Source: Desulfobacter sp.
GTDB taxonomy: Bacteria > Desulfobacterota > Desulfobacteria > Desulfobacterales > Desulfobacteraceae
Length of the DNA stretch: 64,000 nt
Direction: 5' to 3'
NCBI GenBank assembly: GCA_028768525.1
Contig: CP054837.1
Span: 558,001-622,000, forward strand
The notes below the pieces were generated by a model. That model had not been told where the DNA came from and made no database searches. It saw only the letters and a list, made by a program, of their open reading frames with translations. This document shows positions 35,359-45,265 of this stretch, piece after piece (the first letter of the stretch is position 1; each line of letters starts with the position of its first letter). The translations under genes and the position numbers were made by a program.

Positions 35359-36771
35359 TTATTGAACCACTACCTGGTTCCGTCCGTTCTCTTTGGCTTT
35401 GTAAACGGCCATATCGGCCCGTTCAAATACCTGTTCGTGTTTTGTGTCTCCCTGCTGCGCACAGGAGATACCGATGCTTACAGTTACCCGCACCTTCTCA
35501 TTCTTGTATAAAAACTCTATTTTCTCGATGGTCTCACGTATCTTTTCGGCTGCCTGCCGGGCCCCCTGGGCATCGGTTTCCGGCATAATAACAGCAAACT
35601 CTTCACCACCGTAGCGGGCAAGCATATCATTTTTTCGCAGTAAAGGGTGAGTCCTTTTTATAATTTCCTGCAGACAGCGGTCTCCGATGGCATGACCGTA
35701 CCTGTCATTTATGCGTTTGAATTTATCCGCATCAATGATCAGCAGGGAAAATACATTGCCGTAGCGCAGGAACCGATTCATTTCATCTGCAATCTTTTTA
35801 TCATAGGCCCGCCGGTTAAATGCCCCTGTCAGCTGGTCCTGGTTGAGTTTCTTCTCAAGCTCTTCAGAATAACGGGTGGTCTCGGCCAGCTCTTTTTTGA
35901 GTTTTGCAAATCCGGACTTAAAGGAGCTTCTGTTCTTGTCAGCCAACTTGCTGATGGCTTCATCCACCTTTTGTTTTTTGCGCAGGGCATTTTCAATGGA
36001 AGAAAGGCCGTGGGAAATTTTTGCCTTGAGTTCGTCAAGGCTTGCGGCCACATCAGAAGACTCCTTTATTCCTGCCATTTCAAGGCTGAGTACGGATTCG
36101 AATTTCCGGTTGGAAGAGACCAGGGAATGGGTGTGCTCAAAGGATGACGCCAGTTTTGTCTCTATCTCAAGAATCCTGGCCACAAATTCCCGGATAAAGG
36201 CATTGACCCTCTCCCGGTCCTGGCTGGTTTCAGAGATATAAAGGAAAATCAGTGTAAATATATTATCTCTGATTTCATTAACATCCCCGGTATCACGGGC
36301 ATCCAATATTCTTGTTGTCAGCTCCCCAAGCTTTTTTGCATATTTTTTATCAAGGGTGGACTTCAAGGAATTGACAAGTTCATGGTAACTCTCCTTGAAA
36401 TCATCCATAAATATTTCAGAGGCGCTCTTCCTAAAGGAGGAAAACATCCCTTTTTTCTTTTTTGGGGAGGCCGGCCCGATATCTTCCTTGAGCATGGCGG
36501 TTTTCAATTGCTCAAAGATATAGTTTATTTTTACGGGGGCGGCCTTTTTCCTCATGGCCGCAGCAAGCTCCCGGCATGCCCGGGCAAAGGGGGAGTCCCC
36601 TTCTGCCACCACATCCAGAACCACCGGAAAATACTTCCGGTAAACCCTGTCCTGGCTTTCAAAACGTTCCTCAATTGAATCCAGTTCCTTGAGCAGGCGG
36701 TCCTTCTGGGACTGCAGCTTTTGGACCTGATCCTTAAGTTCAGCTATCTTATCGTCAAGTTGTCCTGCCAT
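35359..36771 (-). CDS. Diguanylate cyclase (GGDEF) with long coiled-coil N-terminus
   Basis: The C-terminal domain (about residues 310-470) has LIIDADKFKRINDRYGHAIGD and the active RYGGEEFAV motif, so it should make cyclic di-GMP. The first 300 residues contain no membrane segment; they are charged and helical with long coiled coils (residues 1-45 and about 230-310). This resembles the cytosolic alpha-helical sensor region seen in some deltaproteobacterial cyclases. No RxxD inhibitory site is evident immediately before GGEEF. No obvious partner gene lies beside it. Confidence 0.9.
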   Translation of the reverse strand: MAGQLDDKIAELKDQVQKLQSQKDRLLKELDSIEERFESQDRVYRKYFPVVLDVVAEGDSPFARACRELAAAMRKKAAPVKINYIFEQLKTAMLKEDIGPASPKKKKGMFSSFRKSASEIFMDDFKESYHELVNSLKSTLDKKYAKKLGELTTRILDARDTGDVNEIRDNIFTLIFLYISETSQDRERVNAFIREFVARILEIETKLASSFEHTHSLVSSNRKFESVLSLEMAGIKESSDVAASLDELKAKISHGLSSIENALRKKQKVDEAISKLADKNRSSFKSGFAKLKKELAETTRYSEELEKKLNQDQLTGAFNRRAYDKKIADEMNRFLRYGNVFSLLIIDADKFKRINDRYGHAIGDRCLQEIIKRTHPLLRKNDMLARYGGEEFAVIMPETDAQGARQAAEKIRETIEKIEFLYKNEKVRVTVSIGISCAQQGDTKHEQVFERADMAVYKAKENGRNQVVVQ

Positions 36772-36864
36772 GATATGAATATCCTTAATGCATTGGATAC
36801 GTTAATGCCCCCTATTTTTAGCGGCTGGCGGCCAGAAAGTAAAGTGTATTATCTGTTTGCGGGC

Positions 36865-36893
36865 TTGATTCTGCGCCGGGAAACATGTAAAAA
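36865..36893 (+). promoter_or_regulatory. Possible sigma-70 promoter of ftsY
   Basis: TTGATT and TAAAAA are separated by 17 nt, 45 nt before the ftsY start. Each box matches consensus at four of six positions, so this is only a candidate. Confidence 0.35.
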
Positions 36894-36938
36894 GTGCAAA
36901 AAATAATTCAAGAATAAATTTCAAGGAGAGAATTAGAC

Positions 36939-38222
36939 GTGGTCTTTAAATTTTTAAAAAAGAAACTTGGCTTCGCAACTAAAGAGGAAGAAGCAGTCCC
37001 CGAAATAATAGAGGAGGAATCCAAAGAGGCCTCCCTGCCCCAGGAAACAGGTGACGCGCCCTCCGATATCCCCCAGCCCTCTGCAGAACCGGAGCCTAAG
37101 CCGGAACCTAAGCCGGAACCCGTACCTGAGCCCGTACCTGAGCCCGTACCTGAACCCGAGCCTGAACCCGAGCCTGAACCTGAGCCTGAACCTGAGCCTG
37201 AACCGGAACCGGAACCGGAACCGGAGCCCGCACCTGAACCCGAGCCTGAACTAAGCCTTGAACAAGAGCCCGTGGCTGGGACGGAACCGGATCAAACGCA
37301 ACCGGTTACAGGGCCCACAGAAGACGGACTTTTCTCCAAGCTGAAAAGTGGATTATCCAAAACCCGGAAGATCCTCAACACGGATATTTCCGACCTGTTT
37401 GCCGGTGCAACCGCCATTGATGACGATCTGTTTGAGGAACTGGAAGAATTGCTGGTCACCTCGGACCTGGGCATCGACATCACCATGGACCTGATGGAAC
37501 GGATCAGGAAAAAAGCAAAGAGACTTGACACCGGCGAACAGCTCAAAGCCGTCCTCAAGGAAGAACTGCTCAATTTATTTCCGGCGCCGCCTGAAAAAAC
37601 AGCCCCGTCCAAACCCCATGTCATCATGATGGTCGGTGTCAACGGCACCGGTAAAACCACCACCCTGGGCAAACTGGCCATGCGCTATACCAGTGAAGGC
37701 AAAAAAGTGCTCATTGCCGCGGCCGACACCTTCAGGGCGGCAGCCATTGAGCAGGTGGAGATCTGGGCCAACCGGGCCGGCGCCGGCATTGTCAGGCACA
37801 AGGAAGGGGCTGATCCAGCAGCAGTGGCCTATGATGCCGTGGAAGCTGCCATGGCAAGAAACGTGGATGTGGTCCTCATTGATACGGCAGGACGCCTGCA
37901 CACCCAGAAAAATCTCATGGAAGAATTGAAAAAGATCAAACGTTCCATTGATAAAAAATTCAAGGGCGCCCCCCATGAGGTGATGATGGTCATTGACGCC
38001 ACCACCGGTCAGAATGCCCTGTCCCAGGCAAAGATTTTCAATGAGGCGGTACAGCTGACCCAGATTTCCGTGACCAAACTGGACGGTACGGCCAAGGGCG
38101 GTATTGTGGCCGCCGTGGCATCCACCATGGACCTGCCCATTGCGCATATCGGTGTGGGAGAAGCCATTGAAGACCTCCAGGACTTTGATGCCCAAAGATT
38201 TGTAGACGCCCTCTTTGATTAG
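36939..38222 (+). CDS. ftsY: Signal recognition particle receptor FtsY with EP-repeat linker
   Basis: The C-terminal NG domain has GVNGTGKTTTLGKLA (G1), AADTFRAAAIEQ (G2), DTAGRLHT (G3) and TKLDGTAKGG (G4), so it is a complete GTPase that docks SRP-ribosome complexes at the membrane. A basic amphipathic N-terminus (MVFKFLKKKLGF) is followed by an acidic region. Residues 50-104 form an almost pure Glu-Pro repeat that probably makes a stiff spacer between membrane anchor and GTPase. GTG start with AAGGAG upstream. Confidence 0.95.
   Translation: MVFKFLKKKLGFATKEEEAVPEIIEEESKEASLPQETGDAPSDIPQPSAEPEPKPEPKPEPVPEPVPEPVPEPEPEPEPEPEPEPEPEPEPEPEPEPAPEPEPELSLEQEPVAGTEPDQTQPVTGPTEDGLFSKLKSGLSKTRKILNTDISDLFAGATAIDDDLFEELEELLVTSDLGIDITMDLMERIRKKAKRLDTGEQLKAVLKEELLNLFPAPPEKTAPSKPHVIMMVGVNGTGKTTTLGKLAMRYTSEGKKVLIAAADTFRAAAIEQVEIWANRAGAGIVRHKEGADPAAVAYDAVEAAMARNVDVVLIDTAGRLHTQKNLMEELKKIKRSIDKKFKGAPHEVMMVIDATTGQNALSQAKIFNEAVQLTQISVTKLDGTAKGGIVAAVASTMDLPIAHIGVGEAIEDLQDFDAQRFVDALFD
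37086..37250 (+). repeat. In-frame (CCN-GAR)n repeat encoding the Glu-Pro linker of FtsY
   Basis: Six-base EP units, with a few KP, VP and AP variants, run through about 165 bp. Synonymous codons vary (CCT/CCC/CCG with GAG/GAA), so the peptide pattern is kept although the DNA is not a perfect tandem repeat. Confidence 0.85.
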
Positions 38223-38265
38223 CCGGACAAAGCCGTAGACCACCACCAAGGAGAACAGCCAACCC

Positions 38266-39138
38266 ATGTATATTGCCCCCATATCCCCGGACCATCCCGG
38301 CGCAGCACTATTCATCGCCGACCTGGACGACTATCAGAACAGTCTCTATCCGGCAGAAAGCAATCACCTGGACAGCATTGAAGCCCTGAAACAGCCCAAT
38401 GTGGTGATGCTGGGGGCCCTGGACAAAAAGGACAGCCTCATGGGCATGGGGGCGGTAAAATTTGTAGAAAACTACGGGGAAATCAAACGGATGTATGTTC
38501 CCGAATCCCACCGGAAAAAAGGGATTGCACGGCGCATACTCCATGCCCTTGAACACCTCGGGGCAGCCAGGGGAATTTCAACGCTATGCCTGGAAACGGG
38601 GATCTACCAGGAGGCTGCGATCCAGCTATACAGTCATGCGGGTTTCAACAGCTGCGGCCCCTTTGGGGCTTACCCCAATGATCCCTTAAGTGTGTTTATG
38701 AAAAAAAACCTTCCCGGTTTTTCCCATCTGCTTTCAATCTCCCCGTTCCGGGAAGCGGACCGGGATCAGGTCGTGGCCCTGTGGCAGCGATGCGGACTGA
38801 CCGTTCAGTGGAATGATCCGAACAAGGACATCGACAGAAAGATGGCGGAGGCGCCGGACCTTTTTTTGCTGGCCCGGCTCAGGGATCAGGTGATCGGCAC
38901 CTGTATGGCCGGATACGACGGTCACAGGGGATGGTTTTACTATCTTGGCACGGCGCCGGAATTCAGAGGTAATGGCGTGGCAGCCGCCCTGGTCCGCCGC
39001 GGGGAATCCGCCCTGGCCCAGCTCGGGTGCCCGAAAATCAACCTCATGGTTAGGAAATCCAACACCGAGGTATTAGAATTCTACAAGGGGCAGGGATACG
39101 GGGATGACCCGGTGCTGGTTCTAAGCAAACGCCTATAA
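38266..39138 (+). CDS. Tandem GNAT acetyltransferase (two fused domains)
   Basis: Residues 1-145 form one GNAT domain (KRMYVPESHRKKGIARRIL binds acetyl-CoA; then LYSHAGF). Residues 150-290 form a second (YYLGTAPEFRGNGVAAALVRRGE; then EFYKGQGYGDDPVLVLSKRL). The second half resembles the YpeA family; the first resembles YsnE-like members. Both halves keep the acetyl-CoA loop, so both may be active. Substrates cannot be told from sequence. It follows ftsY by 43 nt in the same direction. Confidence 0.88.
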   Translation: MYIAPISPDHPGAALFIADLDDYQNSLYPAESNHLDSIEALKQPNVVMLGALDKKDSLMGMGAVKFVENYGEIKRMYVPESHRKKGIARRILHALEHLGAARGISTLCLETGIYQEAAIQLYSHAGFNSCGPFGAYPNDPLSVFMKKNLPGFSHLLSISPFREADRDQVVALWQRCGLTVQWNDPNKDIDRKMAEAPDLFLLARLRDQVIGTCMAGYDGHRGWFYYLGTAPEFRGNGVAAALVRRGESALAQLGCPKINLMVRKSNTEVLEFYKGQGYGDDPVLVLSKRL

Positions 39139-39151
39139 ATCCCCCCCAACC

Positions 39152-39186
39152 GCAGGGACAGGCGGGTTGCTGCAGGGACAGGCGGG
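39152..39186 (+). repeat. Two copies of a 15-bp direct repeat
   Basis: GCAGGGACAGGCGGG occurs at 39152-39166 and 39172-39186, followed by the palindrome GGGCGGCCGCCC at 39184-39195. It sits between two convergent genes; no T-run follows, so it is not an obvious terminator. Confidence 0.7.
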
Positions 39187-39212
39187 CGGCCGCCCCGCAG
39201 CAGAAGATATAA

Positions 39213-40898
39213 TCACCGGAGGATTTCTTTGAATGCCCCCCTTTTAACGGTGATCAGAAACAATTCCTTATGGGGAATGCCGGCCGCATCAAATCTGGTG
39301 CGGCCGGTTACTCCGTTGTACACCAATTGATCCTGGAGGAATGTTTTCAGGTCCTCTCTTGTACCCGCAACGGGATCTGCAGCCCCGGTAAACAACAGGC
39401 CGGCCGTATCATAGGAAATGGCCTCAAGAAATCCCGGCCCCTCCTGGAACACCTCCCTGAAAGACTTGTCAAACATGGCGGTTACAGGATTTTCACTCGC
39501 CCCGAAGTATCCGTCGCAGATCACGGCATTCCGATTATACCCCCTGGCCTCCTTGAGCAGACTGTCCCGGTGCCAAAGATTTGTCCCCAGCAGCACCATG
39601 CCCCTGGCATCGTAAAAGGCCAGCTGGGGAAGAATCAGGTTCACCCTGGACAGACCGTCGGGGATAAACAATGCCTGGAAATCAATCTCTATCCGGTCTT
39701 CATTGGCCACTGCAGATCCCCTGCTTGACAGCCTGGAAGTGGATTCATCCTCCCCGTCCAATGGAGTTTCCCCGGTCTCCGGGACCTTTAAAAATTCCGG
39801 CACAGGGTAATACTCCCCGGTGAGCTTTTGCAGGGGTACGGTGAAATCGGTTTTCCGGCCGTCGTAGGATTCCGCACCAACCACCTCGCCACGGTATTTG
39901 TCCACCACATCCCAAAAGAGTTCCATATACTTTCTGCCGTACCGCTCACGGGGGTAAAGGATGGCCACCTTTTTCAGCCCAAGTTCCGCAAAAATATAGG
40001 CGCCAAGGGCATCCACCTGCATTTCCGGAGTGATAAAGTTGGTAAACAGATATCCCCCCCTGGCCGGGAAATCGGTTTTCTGGGTCAGGGCCACCATGGG
40101 GATGCCCAGTGCCTGAGCCTTTTGTCCGGCGGCCTCCGGGGCCAGAAGCGGTCCCACAATGGCAAAGACATTTTCCCTTGCCAGTTCCTCCACACAGGCG
40201 GCTGCCCGCTCAGGATCTGCCTTGGAATCCTTTACCACCACTTTTAGGGTCCGGCCCTGGGTCCTGGACATATCCCTGACAGCCAGTTGTATCCCCCGCA
40301 GGGCTTTCTGCCCGTAAACCTCATATTTACCTGACAGGGGCAGGATACACCCCAGGGTGTCCTTTTTAATGGCCCGGCCTTCAATCATCCCTAGCAATGC
40401 CCGGATATCGGATTCCCGCTCATGGCCGGGGTATTTTCCAAGGAACTCTTCCAGGGCGGCCTTGGCCTCGGTATCATTATCCAGGGCGGCATGGTTGTGC
40501 CCCAGCCAGTAGAGGAAAATATCCTCGGGGATGGACAGGTTTTTGATCCGGGAAAAGGACTGGATATCTGCCGGCGGGGTCTGGGAGAGCACCGCTTCAA
40601 TCCGTCCCAGAATCATTTCACGGTCGGATTCAGCCCCTTCCCCTTGGCGGACGGCCGCATCAAGGGCCTGGTTGTATACCAGCAGGGCGTCCTGGTAATG
40701 GCCCTCCTGGGCAAACTGCCCGGCTTCACGGGTTAAAACCTGAATCAGATTGTCCTCCCCGGGGTGGACCGTTGTTTCCGGTGGAACGGCCACGGGCGGG
40801 CCCTGGGGCTTGAGGGCTTTTTTCGGGGCACAGCCCCAGGCCAGAAACAATATTAAACAAGTGAGAATCAGGCGCAGAAAATAATTTTTATTCATCAT
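39213..40898 (-). CDS. LpoA-like penicillin-binding-protein activator / periplasmic-binding-fold lipoprotein
   Basis: A signal peptide ends in the lipobox LAWGC. A TPR-like segment (about residues 50-180) precedes a periplasmic-binding-protein domain of the branched-chain amino acid type (LGCILPLSGKYEVYGQKALRGIQLAV; IVGPLLAPEA; YPRERYGRKYMELF). This domain order matches LpoA-type activators of penicillin-binding proteins rather than a nutrient-uptake receptor, and no permease genes are adjacent. ATG at 40898 is chosen over a TTG at 40910. An unstructured insertion rich in Glu and Ser lies near residue 380. Confidence 0.8.
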   Translation of the reverse strand: MMNKNYFLRLILTCLILFLAWGCAPKKALKPQGPPVAVPPETTVHPGEDNLIQVLTREAGQFAQEGHYQDALLVYNQALDAAVRQGEGAESDREMILGRIEAVLSQTPPADIQSFSRIKNLSIPEDIFLYWLGHNHAALDNDTEAKAALEEFLGKYPGHERESDIRALLGMIEGRAIKKDTLGCILPLSGKYEVYGQKALRGIQLAVRDMSRTQGRTLKVVVKDSKADPERAAACVEELARENVFAIVGPLLAPEAAGQKAQALGIPMVALTQKTDFPARGGYLFTNFITPEMQVDALGAYIFAELGLKKVAILYPRERYGRKYMELFWDVVDKYRGEVVGAESYDGRKTDFTVPLQKLTGEYYPVPEFLKVPETGETPLDGEDESTSRLSSRGSAVANEDRIEIDFQALFIPDGLSRVNLILPQLAFYDARGMVLLGTNLWHRDSLLKEARGYNRNAVICDGYFGASENPVTAMFDKSFREVFQEGPGFLEAISYDTAGLLFTGAADPVAGTREDLKTFLQDQLVYNGVTGRTRFDAAGIPHKELFLITVKRGAFKEILR

Positions 40899-40990
40899 TG
40901 AGATTACCAATCTTGGGTTTGGGGTGAGGATTCAGTTTATAAATCCGGCACACGGGATTACGGGGAAGCAACTATATGTAAATTCAGGGG

Positions 40991-41902
40991 TTATGTCAAA
41001 AATTCTTTTACCATTCCCAATGCGGTCTCAAGGTCCGATGGATCCACCCAGACCAATCCGGGTTCTTTCCGGAACCAGGTGAACTGCCGTTTGGCATACC
41101 GCCGGGTATCCCGCTTGAGCAGGCGGACGGCTTCGTCGAAATCCACCTCGCCCTTCATGAACATGCCCATGTGCCGGTACCCGATGGACTGCATGGCTTT
41201 GAGCTCCAGGGAATAGCCGCGGTCCACAAGGTCCTGGACCTCCTTGAGCAGCCCCTGGTCCAGCATGATGTCAACCCGTTGGTTGATCCGGTCATAGAGG
41301 CGTTCCCGGTCCATGTCCAGGCCCAGGGTCAGGCTGTCATAGCGGTCTTCTTTGAAATCATGGTCCTGCTGGCGTTCCGAGATGGGCACCCCTGTTGTCT
41401 CGAAAACCTCCAGGGCCCGGACAACCCTGAACCCGTCATTGGGGTGGATTTTGCCGGCCGCTTCAGGATCGCAGGCCTTCAGACGGTCATGGAGGGCCTG
41501 GCCCCCTTTCTTTTCCAGTTCATCTTCAAGCCGGGCCAGGGTGTCGGCGCAGATGGTGTTTTCCCTGAAAAGCCCGTGGAGCAGTGCCCGAATATAAAGC
41601 CCGGTTCCGCCGGCCACAATGGGAAGCTTTCCCCTTTCAAGGATTCTGTCGATGGCCGCCGAGGCCTTTTGGGCAAATTTGCCTGCATCAAAATCCGCCT
41701 TGGGGTCCAGAAAATCCACCAGGTGGTGGGCGGCCATGGCACGCTCTTTTGCATCGGGCTTGGCCGTGCCGATATCCATATGCTTGTATATCTGCATTGA
41801 ATCCGCACCGACAATCTCCCCGTTGAATTCATTGGCCAATGCAATGGCAAAACCGGTTTTGCCCACGCCGGTGGGACCGCAGATGGTAATTATTTTATTC
41901 AT
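40991..41902 (-). CDS. miaA: tRNA dimethylallyltransferase
   Basis: Adds the isopentenyl group to A37 of tRNAs that read UNN codons. Walker A GPTGVGKTGFA, DSMQIYKHMDIGTAKP, VAGGTGLYIRALLHG and the late QSIGYRHM and RDTRRYAKRQFTWFRK blocks are all intact. 303 aa. Interestingly this modification also occurs on many selenocysteine tRNAs. It diverges from the hdrA operon. Confidence 0.95.
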   Translation of the reverse strand: MNKIITICGPTGVGKTGFAIALANEFNGEIVGADSMQIYKHMDIGTAKPDAKERAMAAHHLVDFLDPKADFDAGKFAQKASAAIDRILERGKLPIVAGGTGLYIRALLHGLFRENTICADTLARLEDELEKKGGQALHDRLKACDPEAAGKIHPNDGFRVVRALEVFETTGVPISERQQDHDFKEDRYDSLTLGLDMDRERLYDRINQRVDIMLDQGLLKEVQDLVDRGYSLELKAMQSIGYRHMGMFMKGEVDFDEAVRLLKRDTRRYAKRQFTWFRKEPGLVWVDPSDLETALGMVKEFLT

Positions 41903-41964
41903 CAGTGTTATTTCATTATGGTCTGTTGTATAGGGCCTAAATCAGGCGTTCTGCCCGATTATGG

Positions 41965-41994
41965 TTGACATTGGTTGCCGGATAGCTTTATAAC
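41965..41994 (+). promoter_or_regulatory. Strong sigma-70 promoter of the hdrA-mvhD-flx operon
   Basis: A perfect TTGACA (41965-41970) and TATAAC (41989-41994) are 18 nt apart. The leader would be about 145 nt, AT-rich, without an obvious hairpin. Nothing else is seen in the 243-bp gap after miaA. Confidence 0.75.
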
Positions 41995-42145
41995 ATACTA
42001 TTTTTTTATTAACAAAACATAATTAATGGAAAGAGGTACGCCTGACCCCAGGCAATTATAAATATTTGAAAAGACGAGGCAAAAAAAACAAAAACTACAA
42101 TTGTGCAGTGGATTTGTTTTTATTTAATTTAAGGAGAGGAAACAT

Positions 42146-45100
42146 ATGAACTCAACAAAAACCGGATCTGTGGTAGTGATCGGTGGCGGTATTTCCGGCA
42201 TGCTTTCGGCCCTGGATCTCGCAAATTCCGGATTTTATGTCTATTTGGTGGAAAAGGGTCCATCCATCGGCGGCGTCATGGCCCAGTTGGATAAGACCTT
42301 TCCGACAAATGACTGTGCCATGTGAATTATCTCACCCACACTGGTCGAGGTCGGCCGGCATTTAAACATTGAGCTTTTAACCCTTTCCGAGGTTAAAAAC
42401 GTTACAGGTGAGAAAGGCAATTTTCAGGTAGAAATTCTTAAAAAGCCCAGGTACGTCAACGAGGATCTCTGTGTGGGATGCGGCGCCTGTGCTGAAAAAT
42501 GTCCCGGCAAATGGGACGACGGGTACAACGCAGACCTGGCCACACGTAAGGCCATTTATGTGGAATACCCCCAGGCGGTCCCCCTTAAATATGCCATCAA
42601 CCCCGATGTCTGCCTCAAGCTGACAAAGGACAAATGCGGCAATTGTGAAGAGGTCTGCCCGGCAAACGCCATTGACTACACCCAGACGGAAGAGACCGTT
42701 ACCCTGAATGCGGGTTCCATCATCTTTTCCCCGGGGTTCAAACCCTTTGACCCCTCACAGTTCGACAACTATAACTACGCCAGTTTCCCCAATGTGGTAA
42801 CCTCCATGGAGTTCGAACGGATGCTCTCCGCCTCGGGTCCTGCCATGGGCCATGTAACCACCTTTCCCAAACTGCCAGCCAAGCCCAAAAAGAAGGCAGA
42901 CAAGGCCCTGGCGGAAAAGCGTAAAGATCCAAAGAAGATTGCCTGGTTCCAGTGTATCGGCTCCAGGGACATGAACAAATGCGACAATCCCTATTGTTCT
43001 TCCGTATGCTGCATGTATGCCATCAAGGAAGCCATGATCGCCATGGAACATGACAGCGAGCTTGAATGCTCCATCTTCTTCATGGACATGAGAACCCCTG
43101 GCAAGGAGTTTGAAAAATACTACCAGAACGCCAAGGAAAAACACGGGATTAATTTCATCCGCTCCAGGGTGCACACCGTGACCCAGGATTCGGAAACCTA
43201 TGACCTGAACATCAAATACGCCGACGAGTTCGGCCAGATGGTGGACGACACCTTTGACATGATTGTTCTCTCCGTGGGCCTGGAAATCCCGAAAGAAACA
43301 AAAGAACTGGCTGAAAAGCTGGGGGTAGACCTCACCGAAAACGGATTCTGCAAAACCGATTCCTTTGAACCGGTAACCTCTTCCCGTGACGGCATCTTTG
43401 TATCCGGCGTATTCAACAATCCCAAGGATATTCCCGAATCCGTACTGGATGCATCTGCCGCCGCATCTGCGGCCGGTGACGCCTTGAGTGATGTCCGTGG
43501 CACCATGGTCAAGGAAGTGGAAAAAATCGAAGAGACCAACGTGGTGGGAGATCCGCCAAAAATCGGTGTCTTTGTCTGCGACTGCGGTTCCAACATTGCC
43601 GGGGTGGTCAACTGCCCGGAGGTGACCGAGTACGCCAAAACCCTGCCCTATGTGGAATACGCCGCCGAGAACATGTACTCCTGTTCCCAGGATGCCCAGG
43701 ACAAGATGGCGGAAACCATCAAGGAAAAGGGCCTCAACCGCGTGGTGGTTGCCGCATGTACCCCCAAAACCCATGAGCCCCTCTTCCAGGAGACCCTGGT
43801 CAACGCCGGACTGAACAAATATCTCTTTGAGATGACCAATATCCGGAATCACAACTCCTGGGTCCACAAAAACAATCCTGAGATTGCCACTGAAAAGGCA
43901 AAGGATCTGGTCCGCATGGCGGTCGCCAAAGCGGCCCTTGCCGAACCCCTGGCCGAAGAAAAAATCAACGTCAATGATTCGGTCATGGTCATCGGCGGCG
44001 GCCTGGCCGGCATGACAGCGGCCAAGAGCCTGGCCACCCAGGGCTATGACACCCATCTCATTGAAAAGAAAGATGAACTGGGCGGGGAAGCGCTGAAGCT
44101 CTACAAGACAGCACAGGGCGAAAATGTGGGTGAAAAGATAAAAGCCCTGATTGAAGAAATCAACGGCAACGAAAAGATCACCGTCCACACCAACACCACC
44201 CTGGAAGGGGTGGAGGGCTTTGTGGGCAACTTCAAGTCCACCCTGAGCAACGGCGGCAACACCCAGGAACTGGAACACGGCGTTGCCGTGGTGGCCACCG
44301 GTGCCAAATCCATTGAACCCGCCGAATACTGCTACGGTGAGGATGATAGGATCATCAAGACCCTGGACCTGGACAAAATGTTCATAAAAAACGACGCCAA
44401 ACTGGATGCCGTAAACACGGCAGTTTTCATCCAGTGCGTGGGCTCCAGGGAACCCGGACGGCCCTATTGCTCCAGGGTATGCTGCACCCATTCCATCGAG
44501 GCCGCCATTGAGCTCAAGGAACGCAAGCCCGAAACAGATGTCTTTATTCTCTACCGGGACATCCGGACCTACGGAGAACGGGAACTGCTCTATAAAAAGG
44601 CAAGGGAAATGGGCGTGATCTTCATCCGCTACGATGTGGAAAACAAACCGGTGGTCAAGGTTGAAGACGGGGCGGTTCAGATCACCCTCACCGACCACGT
44701 GCTGCAGAAGCCCGTCACCATTGATGCCGATCTGGTTACCCTGGCCGCCGCCATTGAACCCAGACGGGATGAAAAACTGGCCAACTTCTTCAAGGTTCCC
44801 CTAAGCGACGAAGGCTTCTTTGTTGAAAAACATGCCAAACTCGGACCGGCTGAATTTGCCACCGACGGTGTGTTCGTGGCTGGTTCCGGCCATTACCCGA
44901 AACCCGTCAATGAAGCCATCACCCAGGGCCGGGCAGCCGCCTCCCGCGCGCTCACCCTGCTGGCCAAAAAGGACAGCCTGTTTACCTCCGGCACCATTGC
45001 CAGCGTGGACCAGGAAAAATGTTCCGCCTGCGGTGTCTGCGTCTCCATCTGCCCCTATTCCGCACCTGGATTTGCAGCGGACGGCCGGTTTGCAGGCCGT

Positions 45101-45235
45101 GCCGAGGTGAACCCCGTGCTCTGCAAGGGCTGCGGGCTGTGCGTAGCGTCCTGCCGCTCCGGTGCCCTGCACCTGAGGGGATTTGACACCAACCAGATTT
45201 TCTCACAGATATTTGCCCTGGGCGAAGTCGGTTAG
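42146..45235 (+). CDS. hdrA: Selenocysteine-containing HdrA (heterodisulfide reductase subunit A), tandem-module form
   Basis: The frame is open from ATG 42146 (AAGGAGAGG upstream) to 45235 apart from one TGA at 42323-42325, codon 60. It falls exactly where HdrA has a cysteine (CAMUIISP), so it encodes selenocysteine; a hairpin follows it. The 1029-residue protein has an N-terminal FAD-type domain (GGGISG at 13-18) with two ferredoxin-like clusters (C109/112/115/119; C156/164/167/171). From about residue 470 comes a second full HdrA module with its own N-domain (VFVCDCGSNIAG), FAD domain (VIGGGLAGMTAAKSL) and C-terminal 2x[4Fe-4S] ferredoxin (starting at about 959 and 993). HdrA is the flavin-based electron-bifurcating subunit. 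It leads an operon with MvhD and Flx-like proteins. Confidence 0.93.
42341..42358 (+). promoter_or_regulatory. Candidate bacterial SECIS hairpin in hdrA
   Basis: CTGGTC pairs with GGCCGG (two G-U pairs) around the loop GAGGTC, starting 15 nt after the in-frame UGA. Spacing and the GGU in the loop resemble the E. coli fdhF SECIS element bound by SelB. Confidence 0.6.
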
Positions 45236-45265
45236 ACTTTTCACAGGCTAAGGAGATTATAAATA

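Noticed and set aside
37086..37250. EP repeat in ftsY as an assembly artefact
   Set aside because: Codons vary between units and the frame stays open into a perfect NG domain, which is not expected for a collapsed or duplicated read.
39152..39195. CRISPR-like or mobile repeat array
   Set aside because: Only two 15-bp copies with a 5-nt gap; no spacers, no cas genes. No CRISPR array was seen anywhere in the window.
42146..42472. hdrA interpreted as a pseudogene with a premature stop
   Set aside because: Only one stop occurs, at a known Sec/Cys site; coding continues in the same frame with intact motifs and a SECIS-like hairpin, and the neighbouring mvhD shows the same pattern.
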